A DNA stretch of 64,000 nt from Blumeriella jaapii. Taxonomy: Eukaryota; Ascomycota; Leotiomycetes; Helotiales; Drepanopezizaceae. Under the pieces are notes generated by a model. The model was not told where the DNA came from. It did no database searches and saw only the letters and a program-made list of their open reading frames with translations. The stretch's first letter is position 1. Every line of letters begins with the position of its first letter. This document shows, in pieces, positions 9,835 to 22,121 of the stretch. Location: assembly GCA_009599575.1 (NCBI GenBank), contig VWND01000064.1:682001-746000 (forward strand), written 5' to 3'. A program made the translations under genes and the position numbers.

Positions 9835-12107
9835 TGTGAGGTGCGTTAATGGGGGTTATGTGTCGGAAGAGTTGGCTTTCTTGAGGCGCGATTAGTTTGA
9901 TGGAAGGCGTGAGGAGGTCGTCTTTGACTGGTTGGGTATGATCGGGGATGTGAGGGTGTGAATGGTTGGTGTGGTTGTCCGCGCGATCCCAAGCATTTGA
10001 AGAACGTTGTGTGTTTAGAGTCGTGCGTGGCTCGAGCTACTTACCTGGTCGTGTATACCTTCAGATTCAACTGCAGTAAGCAAGCTTCAACTCTTCCAGA
10101 CTTTGCAATTTCAAATTCACACCCTCCCCCCACTCCCCACTCCACCTCCACCCCTCTCACCACAAAACTCTCACTCCTGCTCAAAAAAATAAAATGGCAT
10201 TTTTTCGCGACACGTACATACTGTTACCGGGACCTTTCTCTCGCCACTGCTGCGATACACATTGCTACATTGTACATTGCTGCATACATCTCTCCCTCCC
10301 CAGGCGAAGCAAAGCCTTTCTCTACGGCAGAGAAGATGCAGCTTTATCAGGATTACATACACCAACCAACCAGTTTCTATTTCTAACCTAAGTACTTACG
10401 TACCTTACCTGTTGAATCTCCTAATGCTAGGTACCCAGGTATGTCTCGCCGTCACCTCACCATGCTACCGCACTTTGATAGGTTGCTGCTTCGGTGCTTC
10501 CCCTTCGCGCTACGAATCTCATACTGAGACCCGGTACTTGACACGCGATGCCCAATACCAGATACCAAAGTCACAATGACACGTCACCCCCCGCTCTTTA
10601 TCTTCTTCCGACTTGACTTACGGAGATAGATACCAGTTTTAGGTAATGATTGGAATTTGTTTGGATGGATCTTTCACCTGTAGATTTCGGCTCGAGCGAG
10701 GGGAAACCAAACAGCGGCGAAAGAGCCGCAGAAGAGGGGAACGCAAAAAATGGCAAAGACGCAGGATCGGAAAGCAGAGCTGGGTAGGTACTGTAACGTA
10801 CCTACCTAGGTAGATGGGTGGGGACCTAGGCAAGCAAGGCAATCCAAGTACCGAACGCATGCAATGGACATGACAGTCTTAGCTACCCTATAGGTCGCGA
10901 CACAACCACCTCTCTACCCACCAATGTCGTATCTACAGTACCACTTGCCGCTTGTCTCCCTGCCGATCGTTCAAGTGCTCGTTGTCGTCCTCGAGCTTGG
11001 TGCGTGGCTCCACGGGGATGGGTGCAGTAGGTAGGTATGTGGAAGATAGATTTCTGGACTGCTGAACGACCTGGGGAGAAGAAGCCCCCTCGGGCAAGAA
11101 ATCTGTATCTAGGGAGGCCTTCTTCATACGCGCGCGCAGGTGGTCTTCATCACTCAACCACGTTCGACGGTTCTTCTCGTCGTCGTGTCCCGCCCGAGTC
11201 CAGGTCCCAAGTCCAGGTATTCTCGCTCCTTTCACCCTCTTTTCCTTTGTCCGTCTTTCGGCTCGTTTCAAAGGGTCTGCTGCCGCTGACTAGATAGGTA
11301 GGTAGGTATCGGTTTTAGTTGGTTAGTATCAAGGGTCCTGCTTATCAAGGTGTGAATGGGTACTCCCGTTTCACTTCACACATACACACATATATACACA
11401 CACATACACATATATACACACACATATATACACACATATCTACACACACAAAATATCAGGTACTCTATCTAGCATTCATCGCCCTCGGCGCTCCCCCCCA
11501 CCCCTTCCCCCACTACCTCCTCTATCTCCCTGCCCATCTACCCATCTACCTATCCACGCACCCACACATCCACGCACCCACAGTACCTTACCTATCTAAG
11601 TACAATAAGCACAGTAAAACATCAATCGCCGCAAGAGATGGAACAGACCAGACCAGAACAGACAAAACCAGACTCTCTGCTGTGCTCTGCTCTGCTCTGC
11701 TCTGCTGGTGCTGCTCTTGTTTTCTCCATGTACGGTATTGGTGCGTTGGGTGGGGAGGGTTTTTTGCGAGATTAGCTACATACCTATACCTACCTACCTA
11801 CCTACCTACTTACCTACAAACAGCTCTACAGCGAGCTGGTTGGCGCCTCGCTTCGCCTCGCCTCTGGTCCGAAGGTATCACCACCTGCACATGCACAAAC
11901 ACATCTACATTGCATACATACATACATCCCCCCCCCCTCTCTCTCTCCGCAATCGACGATGCTCTCGCCGAACGAGCGCACCACGCGCGCAGCCCACCGA
12001 ACGCCGATCCATGCCACCACCATCGCACAGGGACGATTGAACGCCGGATGCCCCCCCGCCCGCCAAGACGGTGCTTTTCGTTGCTCCATCCGCTCGCGCC
12101 GTGCCAT
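9835..12107. other. 2.3-kb repeat-rich spacer
   Basis: No supported gene. Contents: CTACCTAGGTAG steps at 10796-10815, (ACACAT/ACACATATAT)n at 11375-11455, (CTCTG)n at 11680-11707, (CTAC)n at 11788-11815 and a short C-run before 11940. A long open frame on the plus strand across the right half is a shadow of the UTP12-domain gene and simple repeats. Confidence 0.55.
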
Positions 12108-13322
12108 CTACCTCCTCCTGGGGAAGGCCGCGTGGGTCTTGCTCCGCTTCGCCGGCGGAGACGCGACATCGGCCTCGCTGTCGTCGTCCTCCTCGCCGCG
12201 GGAGTCGTCGTCCACGTCGAGGTCCTCGTCGTCGCCAGTGTCGGCGTCGGTCTCGTCGGCCTGGTCGTCGATGAGCCCGCCCTCCTCGTCGCTGGACTCG
12301 TCCTCCTCGTCCGCGTTGAGGCCGTCCGTGATGGGCATGTCATCCTCCTCCACGTCCCGGTCCAGATCCTCGACCCGGCCGTTCGGCCGCGTCGCGACTC
12401 CCTCGGCCTCGACCGCGTCCTCGGCCTCGACGTAGATGACGTCCTCGTCCTCGGAATGCTCGTCCACGCGCCTCCGCTGCTCCTGCACGCTCCGGCGGTA
12501 CTCGACCTGGGCGCCCATCATGTCCAGCTTCCCCTTCAGCGCCAGCACGGGCCGCAGCGCCGCGCTCCGCCCGTCGACGACCCGGTCCAGCTCGGCCAGC
12601 TTCGGGACCAGATGCCGCTGCGTGGCCAGGTACCCGCCGTGGGTGACGGCGGTCCACTGGACCCAGACCATCAGGCTGCCCGCCCGGCCGGGCCGGCGGA
12701 ACATCCGGTCCGCGATCTTCTGGAGCAGCAGGCCCGCGAGCGCCGAGTCGAGGCGCTGAATCGTGGCGCGGATCGTGTTCAGGTCCGTGGTCGACAGGCA
12801 GACCTCGAGCAGCGCCACGTCGTTCGTCTTCAGCGCTTGCGCGAGCGTCGTGCCGAGCGAGGCGCCCGTCGGCGGTTGTCGCTGCGCGCCCGGGTAGGTG
12901 AGGGTCTGCGCGGGGTCGTGGAAGGCCGCGGCCACGTCTATGGGCATGGGGTCGTGGGACAGGGCGTGGATGCGGTCGCCGAAGGAGGGCTCCGCCGCCT
13001 CGTCGTCGCCCTCTTCCTCTTGGTCGGGCTCGTTGTGCGGATGCGCCGCGGCGTGGGGCTGCGAAGGCGCCGCCTCTGCCATGGGCACATCATCTGCGGC
13101 GTCGGGATCGGCTGCCACGGGCTCGTCGTCGTCGTCGTCGCCGCTGCTGCTGGTGTCCGGGTCGCTGGCGATGCTGATGGGATCTGTCGCGGCCTTGCTC
13201 GCGTGGCCGCCGGCGGCGACGAGGGTCCTCGACTCGTCGACGGTGCTCTTGCCGAGAGGCTTTGCGCTCTGCCTGACGGCGGGCAGGCCGATCTTCATGG
13301 GGGCTCTCGGCCTGGCGGCCAT
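12108..13322 (-). CDS. Utp12-domain protein of the small-subunit processome (Utp5/WDR43-like)
   Basis: A single exon of 404 residues. The Utp12 domain is at about 150-275: SLGTTLAQALKTNDVALLEV, TIRATIQRLDSALAGLLLQ, MVWVQWTAVTHGGYLA and LKGKLDMMGAQVEYRRSV. This domain is found in U3 snoRNP (t-UTP/UtpA) proteins that build the 90S pre-ribosome in the nucleolus. WD40 repeats are absent, so the protein resembles the C-terminal half of Utp5 rather than full-length Utp12/Utp13. Acidic tracts flank the domain (residues about 50-110 and 290-385), and the C-terminus PPAKRSKTHAAFPRRR is a probable nuclear localisation signal. The gene is divergent from BDF1, with a palindromic E-box in the shared spacer. 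Confidence 0.8.
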   Translation of the reverse strand: MAARPRAPMKIGLPAVRQSAKPLGKSTVDESRTLVAAGGHASKAATDPISIASDPDTSSSGDDDDDEPVAADPDAADDVPMAEAAPSQPHAAAHPHNEPDQEEEGDDEAAEPSFGDRIHALSHDPMPIDVAAAFHDPAQTLTYPGAQRQPPTGASLGTTLAQALKTNDVALLEVCLSTTDLNTIRATIQRLDSALAGLLLQKIADRMFRRPGRAGSLMVWVQWTAVTHGGYLATQRHLVPKLAELDRVVDGRSAALRPVLALKGKLDMMGAQVEYRRSVQEQRRRVDEHSEDEDVIYVEAEDAVEAEGVATRPNGRVEDLDRDVEEDDMPITDGLNADEEDESSDEEGGLIDDQADETDADTGDDEDLDVDDDSRGEEDDDSEADVASPPAKRSKTHAAFPRRR

Positions 13323-13585
13323 GGTGTGGGTATTGTAGGAGTTGTGGTTGTGATTGTGGTAGTGGTAGTGGTTGTGGTGGTTGTGGTTGTGGTTGTAGTT
13401 GTAGTGCGTGTTCTATGTACTATAGCTGTTGTAGCTGTTGTAGCTGTCGTCGCCGTCGTCGCCGTCGTACTGTACTGTCCTGCGTCGACCGACTGGCATT
13501 TCTTGCGGCAATCCCAATGTCGCGTCCCACGTTCCTTCCCCCCAACTTTTTTTTTTTCTCTTTCCTTCCCGTCCCTTTCGCCGAT

Positions 13586-13597
13586 GCTCACGTGAGC
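13586..13597. promoter_or_regulatory. Perfect 12-bp palindrome with CACGTG core
   Basis: GCTCACGTGAGC, 264 bases before the UTP12-domain start codon on the minus strand. The extended TCACGTGA form fits a Cbf1-type bHLH site. Assignment to either divergent gene is inference. Confidence 0.5.
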
Positions 13598-14360
13598 TTA
13601 TCAGCGCGGCCCAATGGGGACTAGCGCGTCGAGCCATCGGCCATCGGCCATCATCGGCCTCTCGGTCTGGCCTCAGGCCACCCCGCTCCACGCCTCAGGC
13701 CAGCTCAGGGGCCGGCAGACGCGCTGATTGGACTCGCTTGACACGGGCACGCTAGCGGGGGGCATTCAGTCCGTCTCGTTAATAAAGAGCGAAAAGTCTT
13801 CTTTTCCGTCGTTCCTGTTCCTGTTCGTTTCCTGTCCAGACTCCCGATCAGATCAGATCAGATCCCAGCCCGGCCCTCCATTCGTCGCGGGTCTGCCACC
13901 ACCACAACCTCCACCACCACCACCACCACCACCGTGACGATATCCTCTTCACCATCCCGCGCCGCAACACCACACGACTCGACACCACGCATCGCCACGC
14001 ATCGCCACGCATCGCACCCCATCTCCACACCCCTCCTCTCGACTGATGCATCCGGACCGGGCCCCGTCACTTGCCTTGCTCTAGAAGACGGCGCGTCGCA
14101 CCGCCCAAATCCAATCCCGGCCGAAAAAAAAGGGCGACGAGTCACCCTCCCGCGCCATCGCCATCGCCATCGCCGTCGCCGTCCCCATCGCCATCCGGAC
14201 CGGGTCGCCCGCGCATCGCATCGCATCGCATCGCATTGATCGCATTTGTCGTGTCGCCCGCCCCATCCATCGACTGGTCGCGTGCCTCTCTCGTTCCCGG
14301 GGTTCCTTTTGCTAGGTCGACTCTGTCCATCCAACTCCCGAATCCACCGATAAAAAAAAT

Positions 14361-14384
14361 CCCCCCCCCCCCCCCCCCCCCCCC
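14361..14384 (+). repeat. C24 homopolymer
   Basis: Twenty-four consecutive C in the probable 5' leader of BDF1. Confidence 0.95.
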
Positions 14385-14768
14385 TCGACGCGCTCGCGCC
14401 GCGTGTCGCGTCCTCGAACTCACCACACCACATCAACACGTCCAAATCCCAACATCACCCCAAACCCCATTCCACTTCCAGTCTCGTCGACGCGTCACCC
14501 TCCCCCCTCGGCTTCGGCATCATCGGCCTGGGCATCATCCGCGCCTGCCCTTCCGCGCCCGACACGGCGACCTCTCGTCTCGAACACCGACGCGCGCCCT
14601 CACCCACCTACCATACATACCTTCCTCCCACCCTTTTCTCTCTCTCCCCCCACCATACTTCGGTCCTCCCGTGTCGCATCTCCTTCCCCTCTCCGGCTCA
14701 TCGCGCGCTCTCACGCGACCGTCTCTCTGTCGCGTCGCGTCGCGTCGCACCAGAAGTCGGTCTGGTGG

Positions 14769-17700
14769 ATGGCCGTCATGACCTCGCCGCATTCAGACGG
14801 AGTCGCACTCGAGCAGAAGATACAGCCCGTTCCATCCGATGGCAAGATGGCCTTGGATGTAGACATCAACGGGTGAGTTCGGCTTCGGCTTCCGCTCCTT
14901 CCGCTCCTTCCTTCCTCCCATGCCCATCAGACCTTTCCCGTTCTTTCCTCTCCTCTCCTTTCCTCTCCTCTCCTCTTCTCTCCTCTCCCCTCCTCTCCCC
15001 GCATCTCTGCTCTTCTCCGTATCTCGTTCCTTCCCTACGTCAGACCATGTATACTTAATGAAATATAATGGCAGAGCCTCGACTCGCGATGCACCCACTC
15101 TTGAAGCCGAACTTTCCGAACTTTCTGAACCCCCCATGAGCAAGAGTGCGCCTTCACCTTTAGCTGCGGACCCTCTCGCGATGCCGGCCATGGATGTATC
15201 GGTGAATGTGGACGCCTTCGCCGCGAACCAAGAGCTCGAGTCGCAAGCCGCCGACTTGTCTCCTCCCATCACCGCGCGCCCTCCCTCGACCGACACCACC
15301 ACCGACGCGCGGCCGTCGACGGCCGCTGACTTGCCACCGCCCGAGAGCGCGACCCCAATCACGTCGGCCCTCGAGCCGGTCGAGGCGGCCGTCGACGACC
15401 TCTCGGCGGCGACCACAATACCGCCGATTATCGAGTCGCAAGAATCCCATCTCCGACACGATTCCCCTTCTGCGCAGCTGACGCACATCACCGTCGCGCC
15501 AGAACTCGAGCTCGATCTGGATAGCGCGCAACTCCCGACCCCGCAGCCCGAGAAGGACGCGGACGTGGCAGGTGTGAGCGCCGTGGCGCCCGATCTCACC
15601 AGTGTGGACCAAGCGCAGAGCGCGCCCGATCAAATTCTCGATGTGCAAGACGCCCCACTTCCCCCTCAGGCAGCCGTCGATCACAGCTTTGATATGTTGG
15701 AGCAAGCCACCCCCCCCGAGACCATGGCGGTCGATGCCGAGATGCCGGACGCGCCACCCCCCCCATCGACGAGCAAGATCGCCCGCGAACGTGAGGACGA
15801 CGGAGAGATGGAGCCGTCGGCCAAGCGCACCAAGACCGAGGACGAGTCCAAGACCGACGAGGCAGCCCCCGCTCCCACGCAGAATGGCGAGGGCGGCGAG
15901 CGATCCGCTGGCACTCCCATCTCCCCGTATCAAGTACAGCAGTTCAGCCAAGCCCTGAAATCTGCATGCAAAAGCCGCAATGGCATGAACTTCAGAGCTC
16001 CTGTCACGGAGCTCTGGCCTGCGCTCACGGAAAACTACCTCGCCAAGATCTCCAAACCCATCGATCTCAAGACCATGGATCACAAGTTGACCTCGGGCAC
16101 GTATCGATTTATGGAGGAATTCACGTCCGACCTTCACCTCCTCTACAACAACACTCTGACCTACAATGGACAGTTTCACGACGTCTCCAAGGCGGCGTTT
16201 GTGATTCGAGCCAACCTCCTCAGCAAGATCGAAAACACCCCCTCCGAGCCGGTCAAGGCCCCCAAGCGGGACAAGAAGCCCAAGCGCGCCACGACCCCGA
16301 AGCCTCGTCGAGAGTCTCGAGATGCGAACCCGGTTCCGGCACCGATCGCTCCCCCGGCTCCGACGTTTGCCCTGGATCCCGCAACCAGCTTGCCCTTGAT
16401 TCGTCGAGATTCCACCAAAGGCGATGGGGGTCGGCCGAAGCGTGAGATCCACCCTCCCAAGAGCAAGGACCTGGTCTATGCCCACCACAGCCGCCCGAAG
16501 AACAAGAAGCACGCTGTCGAGCTCAAGTTCTGCGAGACGGTGCTGGATGAGGTGCGCAAAGACAAATATGCCCAGTTTAGCTACATCTTCCAAACCCCCG
16601 TTGACCCCGTCGCCCTCAACATTCCCACCTACTTCACCATCATCAAGAAGCCCATGGACCTCTCTACGATGTCTTCCAAGCTCAAGAGCGGTAACTACAT
16701 CACCGCAGGCGATTTTGAGAAGGACATGCGCCTGATGCTCGCCAACTGCTACAAGTTCAATCCCCCCCCGAACGTGGTCTATGACATGGGCAGACGATTC
16801 GAGGAGCTATTCAACGAGCAGTGGAAGAAGAAGGATCAGTGGATTCAGGACCACACTCCTGCCGCGACGAGTCCGATCAGCATGCCCGAATCAGAGGAGG
16901 AGGAGGAGGAGGAAGAAGAGGAAGACACTGCGACCGGTGGCACGAAGGACTCACTGGAGGCTGCGCGAAAGATTCTCCTCGATCACCAGACGAAACTCAT
17001 CGACTTGATGGGCGCCAAGAATCGGGATTCGTTCGCCATCTCCATGCAGCAAGACCTCGTCGCCACGGTGCAGAAGCGATTACGGGAAGAGGAAGAGCAA
17101 GCCGAGAAGCGCAAGACCAAGAAGGCCAAGACGGTGAAGGCTCCCAAGAAAGCTCACGCTCCGGCTCCCAAGAAATCCGGTCAGACCAAGAAGAAAGAGA
17201 AGCCGAAGTACATGGGCTCGCTGGAAAAGGAGGTCATCTCTGCCGGTCTCATGGATCTCCCCGATGACGTTTCGCTGTCGGTCCTCGACAAGATCAAGAA
17301 GGAGCGCCCAGGGATCGATGTAAGTCTTCTTTTCGCTCCCTCTACCCCACATTGACAGGTGCTGACCACTGTTCAGACTGAGCCCGACGGGACCTTGGAA
17401 CTTGACATTGATGTCATTAGTGTCGATCTACTCTGGGAGATCTACAACCTGATCATGCATCACCGACCAGAGGTTCGCGCGACGGTCGAGTCAACCATGG
17501 CACAGCGCGAGAGCCCCCGGGTTCTCTCGAAGCCGGCCCCGAAGAAGAAGAACAAGCCGATGAGCAAGGAGACTCAGGAGCAAAACCTCAAAGCGCTTCA
17601 ACAAAAGCTGGGAACCTACGAGAGAGCGAGCTCCGGCTCGCAATCTCAGGAACCCGTTCTGCAAAGCAAGTCTCCCTTGCTCTGACGAGGCTAGATCCCG

Positions 17701-17777
17701 TTTGCTAACTTGGTGCAGCTGTCGAGCAACACGAGGACGACTCTAGCGGAGACGAGTCCGATTCGGAAGAGGAGTAG
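14769..17777 (+). CDS. BDF1: BET double-bromodomain protein Bdf1
   Basis: Exons 14769-14872, 15075-17319, 17377-17665 and 17719-17777 give 898 residues. The protein binds acetylated histone H4 and works with TFIID and chromatin remodelling. Domain order: a long acidic/proline-rich N-terminus (36-310), bromodomain 1 (about 320-425, with YLAKISKPIDLKTMDHKL and LLYNNTLTYN supplying the acetyl-lysine Asn), a basic linker, bromodomain 2 (about 500-622, with FTIIKKPMDLSTMSSKL and ANCYKFN), a Glu-rich patch (about 642-654), a basic segment, and an ET domain (about 749-840, ending WEIYNLIMHHRPEV). The last intron starts with GC (A|GCAAGT) and ends TGCAG; it restores an acidic tail SSGDESDSEEE in frame. 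Size is normal for the family. Confidence 0.95.
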
Positions 17778-20700
17778 AGCCTCGTCTCGAATTCACATCC
17801 GGCCTTCTCCTGCCATGACACATGCCCACTCTCTCGCCTCTGTACCATCATCCCCACTTCCCGTTTGGCCCCGACCTGTACATTACCGCGACTTTCTTAC
17901 TTCGACGAATCCCTCATCTCGCCCGGCCGGCAGATGTTTCTACCTTCCACGGCGCACGCAAATAGGGTTGGCAGGAGAATGAGGGACGGCATTCCGCTCG
18001 AGACTTTCGGGTCGTAGCTAGCTCCTTGATCCGCGCTTCGACCGGCACGATCGTCCATCGGTGCCGCCGCGTCGGGGCTTCTCCACCCCGATTTCGCTCT
18101 TCTTTTTCCTCGCCCTGCCCCCGCCTCGCCACTTATTATGCCTTCCTCTATCCACTACCCTCTCGGTTTCTCGTTGTTCGCCCCCTGTCAGTCTCCGGAA
18201 TCCGGTTCTTGAGGCGGGGGGCTCAGAAAAAGAGATCACGCGAAGAGAGATCTCGGATTGAAGGAACGATACCTCCAACATGAATGTGTATGTATGATAA
18301 AATCTTCGCCCTCTACTTTCCTTCTTCACGACATGAGATTTGGGTGGGTGGCGGGCGTTTGTGGGATTGGGCGTGGCTTTGGCTGGTCTGGGATGGCCTG
18401 GTTGGGATTGAATGGGGAGAGTGGAGGGGGAATGGAGTTGGGGTTGAGCTCGAGGTTGAGCTTGATCGAGCCTTGCTGAATGTCTATGGATGGTGACATT
18501 AGTGGTGGAGGAGGATGAGGAGGGGAAACGCGATTGCGAAATGCTGAATTGAGTAGCGGGGCCGTGATGATTGAGTGTCCAGAGCACAGCAAAGTCAAAA
18601 ACCAATACCAATTCGATCAGCCAAGTCGAAAAAAAAAGAGTCCAACGTGCAGGCGAGTGGGCTAGGTCGACCGACAGACCAATAGATGGTGGAAGAGCAA
18701 GGTTTTAAGGCAAAGAAAAGCAAGTTGAGCTGAGCTGAGAGAGCAGAGCAGAGCAGAGCATTGAGAGCAGTGAAAGCAGTGACAGCAGTGAGAGCAGTGA
18801 GAACAACAAGAGCAACGAGAGCAGCGAGAAATACCAAAAGTTTGTGCTAAACCATCCAACCAACTCCTCAACCCACCTCTCCATCAAAGGGCTGTATGTA
18901 CACTTAGTATGTAAGTAGGTAAGTAAGTAAGTAAGGAGCGTTGGGTCTCGCCGCTGTGAAAAAAAAAACCCCTCTCTCCTGGATCTGTTGTCGCCGAGTA
19001 CGGCGCATCTCTGGGTTTTCCTCGCTTTCATATCCTCACTTTTCGCTTCCGCCGCTTGCTTGTCTGCCTGCTTGTCTGTCTGTCTGTCTGTCTGCTTGTC
19101 TGTCTGCCACTCCTACTGTATATCCCGTATATAGGTAGGTACATACAGTACATCCCTAGATCTAGCTAACGCCTGCCATTCCTTCCTTCCTTCCTTCACC
19201 CGTAGTTTGTTTGTTTGACTGACCGCAAGACAAGACAAGACAAGCCAAGCCGATCGGTCGGTCAGTCATCCATCATCCACGCGTCTTTTTTTTCCCCCTG
19301 TCCCCGGGGCCCAAGCCAGGCGCCAAGGACGAAGATCGCGCTACCTATCTATCGTCTCTCCTGGCTTTGCGCCGTGCTCCTCGGCTCGGGATGTGTGTGT
19401 GTGTGTGCTCGTCTCGGCTGTGGTGGGGGGCGTAGGAATGCGTTTTTTTTTTTTTTTTTTTTTTTTTTTTTCGGCATGGCACGTTCACGCATGATAGAGA
19501 GAGAGAGAGAGAGACAGGTCGGAGTCGGGGCTCGGACGTGCGGTCTTGATTCGTTCAGCTCCGGGGGGGGGGGTTGTGATTCGGAAAAGGGGCTCGCTTC
19601 GCCCTGTTGTTGTTGTTTGTTTATCATTAGCGAGGCTGGAGGCCGCCAGTCTCGAGCTCGAGCGCGGTGCTCTCTGCGCGTCTGTGGTGGTGGCGTCGTG
19701 GCAGATCTCTCCTCGAGCAATCGACTCGAAAACTCCTCCTCCTCCTCCTCCTCGGGACTGGTTTCCAGTGTTACCGGGTGGCTTTTTTCCCTGGGCGTCT
19801 CGGTGTTGCAACGGTGTGAGCCTGCCGCCGACTGCGTCTGTCCAGGCCCTCACCCACTCCCTGCCTGCCTTGGTTGCGTACGCCGCGCGCCTGAACCCGC
19901 ATGTCCCGTCTCCTCCGCGCCGTGTTCGGGAGGAGGCCTGCAACGCGTGCCATTCATAGTCCGCAATGCCGTCAAGCACGGATGGCCCTCTACCTACACA
20001 CCTTACCAACCGGGGCACCGGTCGTCGACAACGCCGCAGCAGAGAGGACGTCGGGACTTCCCAACACCACCCACCTACCTGAACTCTCGGTCCCGGCTCA
20101 AGGGAGAGGCAGGAAGAGGGTCCGTGGCCCGAGGCTGGAACATGTCGTGTCGCGCTTGTAGAGAGGAACGCCGTCGGTCTACATCCAGAGAGTCTCGACG
20201 CGGCCGGGTCGGGAACGGCCTGGGGGGCACGGTTTCACGGGGAGGTCTCCAGCGGCTTCGTTGGTGTGGTGAGGTGCTCAGAGAGGTCCTGCGGTTTCGC
20301 GAAACGCTACTGGGCGGGACAAAGAGGCTTTTCTTTGAATCAGAGCGTTGGGTAGGGTAGACTTGTGAGAAGACATGGAAGATCGCATGCATCCATGGCT
20401 GGTTGACTGGTGGAAGGGAGGGGGGGGGGGCGGCTCTCTTTCTAAACAGGATCGGAGAATGAAAATGAGATTATTCTGAAGAGGCAGGAACTCACATGGA
20501 GAAGAAAACAAATGGCTTGGTTTCGACCAGAGGAGGGGAGAGTACGTTTTAGCATGAACCGAGTTCAATTCAGGGCGACTACTCGAAGGCTTGTTTGTCA
20601 CTTCGCCTTCGCTCCTCGAGCCCGGATACTCCCAGGGAGTTCGGCACAGCTCCAAGAGGACACAGGCAGCGATTCAACGCGCTGCCGAAAAACTCGAGGG

Positions 20701-21183
20701 TAGATTGTGAAAGGCTCTGGAAGAAAGGAAGAGAAATTTCCAGCAAGGGTTTTTCAAGCTGCCTGCCTCTTCCATTTCCGTGTGAGGGTGTCGGCATGGT
20801 CGACTGATCCCTCAAGTCCAAAAGTAGGAGCCTCCAAGAGTTCCCGATGCGGGTGCTAGCAAAGAGGACAAAAGCCCCTCGGGACTAGAGCCGGAGCGTG
20901 AATGTGCTCGAAGGTACATTACATTACGAGCCTTCGAGGGACGACGCGACACTTCCGGAGACATGCCCCGGTCGATCTACCTACCTACTGTACAAACCCA
21001 GCACCCAAGAACGGATCGACTCCAGCACCGAGCCACACAACGCAACCCTCCGAACGATCCCTTCCGGACATCAATCACACCAAAGCAGAACCCACCTCGC
21101 AGAACCACGGTCCGAAAGCCAGCACAGAGGAAAGATCCGCGACCCAAGAGCAGCAAGGCCAGACGTGCAACCACAGCGCCACC
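17778..21183. other. 3.4-kb simple-repeat-rich spacer
   Basis: No gene I can support. It contains GAGCAG/AGCAGTGA tandem repeats (18735-18815), (TAAG)n (18905-18935), (TGTC)n (19062-19107), (CCTT)n (19180-19198), (TG)n (19392-19406), a T29 run (19443-19471), (GA)n (19497-19514) and a G-run at 19562-19572. Open frames here are biased by these repeats. Confidence 0.55.
19443..19471 (+). repeat. T29 homopolymer followed by (GA)n
   Basis: Twenty-nine consecutive T, then a short GA microsatellite 25 bases later. Confidence 0.95.
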
Positions 21184-21758
21184 ATGAGCACCAACCTCCA
21201 GGGCTCTCTTTTGGAGCGCTACACCCACCCCGCGCGGACTTCCCCATCTCGTACAGCCGGGCGCCGGCCTCAGCCCGCGACGGCCCCATGGCGCCCGCAC
21301 TAGCCGCCGTGCGGCTCGCCGCCCTGCAGCACGCAGGTCGACACGACGCCGAGGCCGAGGGCACGATGCTCGCGCTGGGAGTGGCGATCGGTCGCGTCGA
21401 GACGACGCTTGCCTGCGCAGTCGTGGCGCCGCCGGACCGCGAGGTGCGGGTGGGAGGGCCGCGCTGCTCGAAGATCCCGTTCGTGGAGATGCTGTTTGGG
21501 GAGGCGCAGAGGGGGGACAGGGAGAGCCTAAGGCGGTGGTTGCGGTACGTGGGGGATTTGAGCGAGAGCTTGCTGGTGGAGCTGGCTGGGGAGGGGGAGA
21601 GGGAGACCGTTGGCCGAGGGGGAGGGGGAGGAGGGGCAGATGTGGAAGTGGTGAAGTCGAGGGGGTCGAGAGGGCCGAGAGCAGGCTCTGGTATCCCGGG
21701 TGCTTGGAGGGAGCCGAGAGCAATCGCCAGCAGGAAAAAGGGCCTAGGCTTGGACTGA
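21184..21758 (+). CDS. Hypothetical protein, reading frame apparently broken near the start
   Basis: Unrecognised. An ATG at 21184 has an ideal context (GCCACCATGAG) and an A/C-rich leader, but its frame stops after 39 codons. The frame two bases on is open from before this point to 21758 and has strongly GC3-biased codons, typical of real coding in this window, for example ALAAVRLAALQHAGRHDAE and KIPFVEMLFGEAQRGDRE. The two frames would join if one C were missing from the CCCC run at 21228-21231, giving about 191 residues with a Gly-rich tail. No domain is recognised. It may be a real gene with a sequencing or mutational deletion, a protein starting at the inner ATG (21289), or chance. Confidence 0.3.
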
Positions 21759-22121
21759 GAGACGTACTCAGGTCGGAGATGGATGTAACTGGAAGAAGAC
21801 GCCTTGAACAGACAGTACAGTTCTAAAGTCGGCCGCCTTCTCAAGTCCGTGAACCACTCGATGCAATGCGACGTTTTATCTTAGGCTCGATATTTCAATG
21901 GTGCTGAAAGCTTTGAAATAGATACCCCCCGAAAAACCTGGTGACTCGGCACAAGATAAACACAACAGGAGCAAGGCTCACCGAAGAACGTGACAAACGA
22001 TACATGACGAAACCACTCACAGAAGAGAAGAGGACACTTACGGCCCAGAAGCCCACAGACACCCGAGAACTCGCGCCTCGATACAATGGCCGTTCTCCAA
22101 TAGGCAACAGAGACGCGCTCG
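21759..22121. other. Short convergent spacer
   Basis: I see no gene or repeat; it lies 3' of both the hypothetical gene and the GH128 gene. Confidence 0.5.

Larger units (their letters stand above)
13323..14768. other. Divergent promoter region between UTP12-domain gene and BDF1
   Basis: No gene. It holds GTGGTT/GTTGTG microsatellite (13323-13450), GTCGTCGCC repeats (13448-13470), a palindromic CACGTG site (13586-13597), (CAC)n (13905-13935), (CGCCAT)n and (GCATC)n (14150-14240), and a C24 run (14361-14384). Most of the right half is probably BDF1 leader. Confidence 0.6.

Noticed and set aside
11319..13595. Long 758-codon plus-strand open frame
   Set aside because: It is the opposite strand of the UTP12-domain gene plus simple repeats; the translation is a Val/Arg/Leu-rich shadow with no domain.
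15160..16593. 477-codon minus-strand frame over BDF1
   Set aside because: Shadow of the bromodomain gene; composition follows the opposite strand.
19215..20360. 381-codon plus-strand frame
   Set aside because: Crosses the T29 run and other microsatellites; mixed codon use and no domain.
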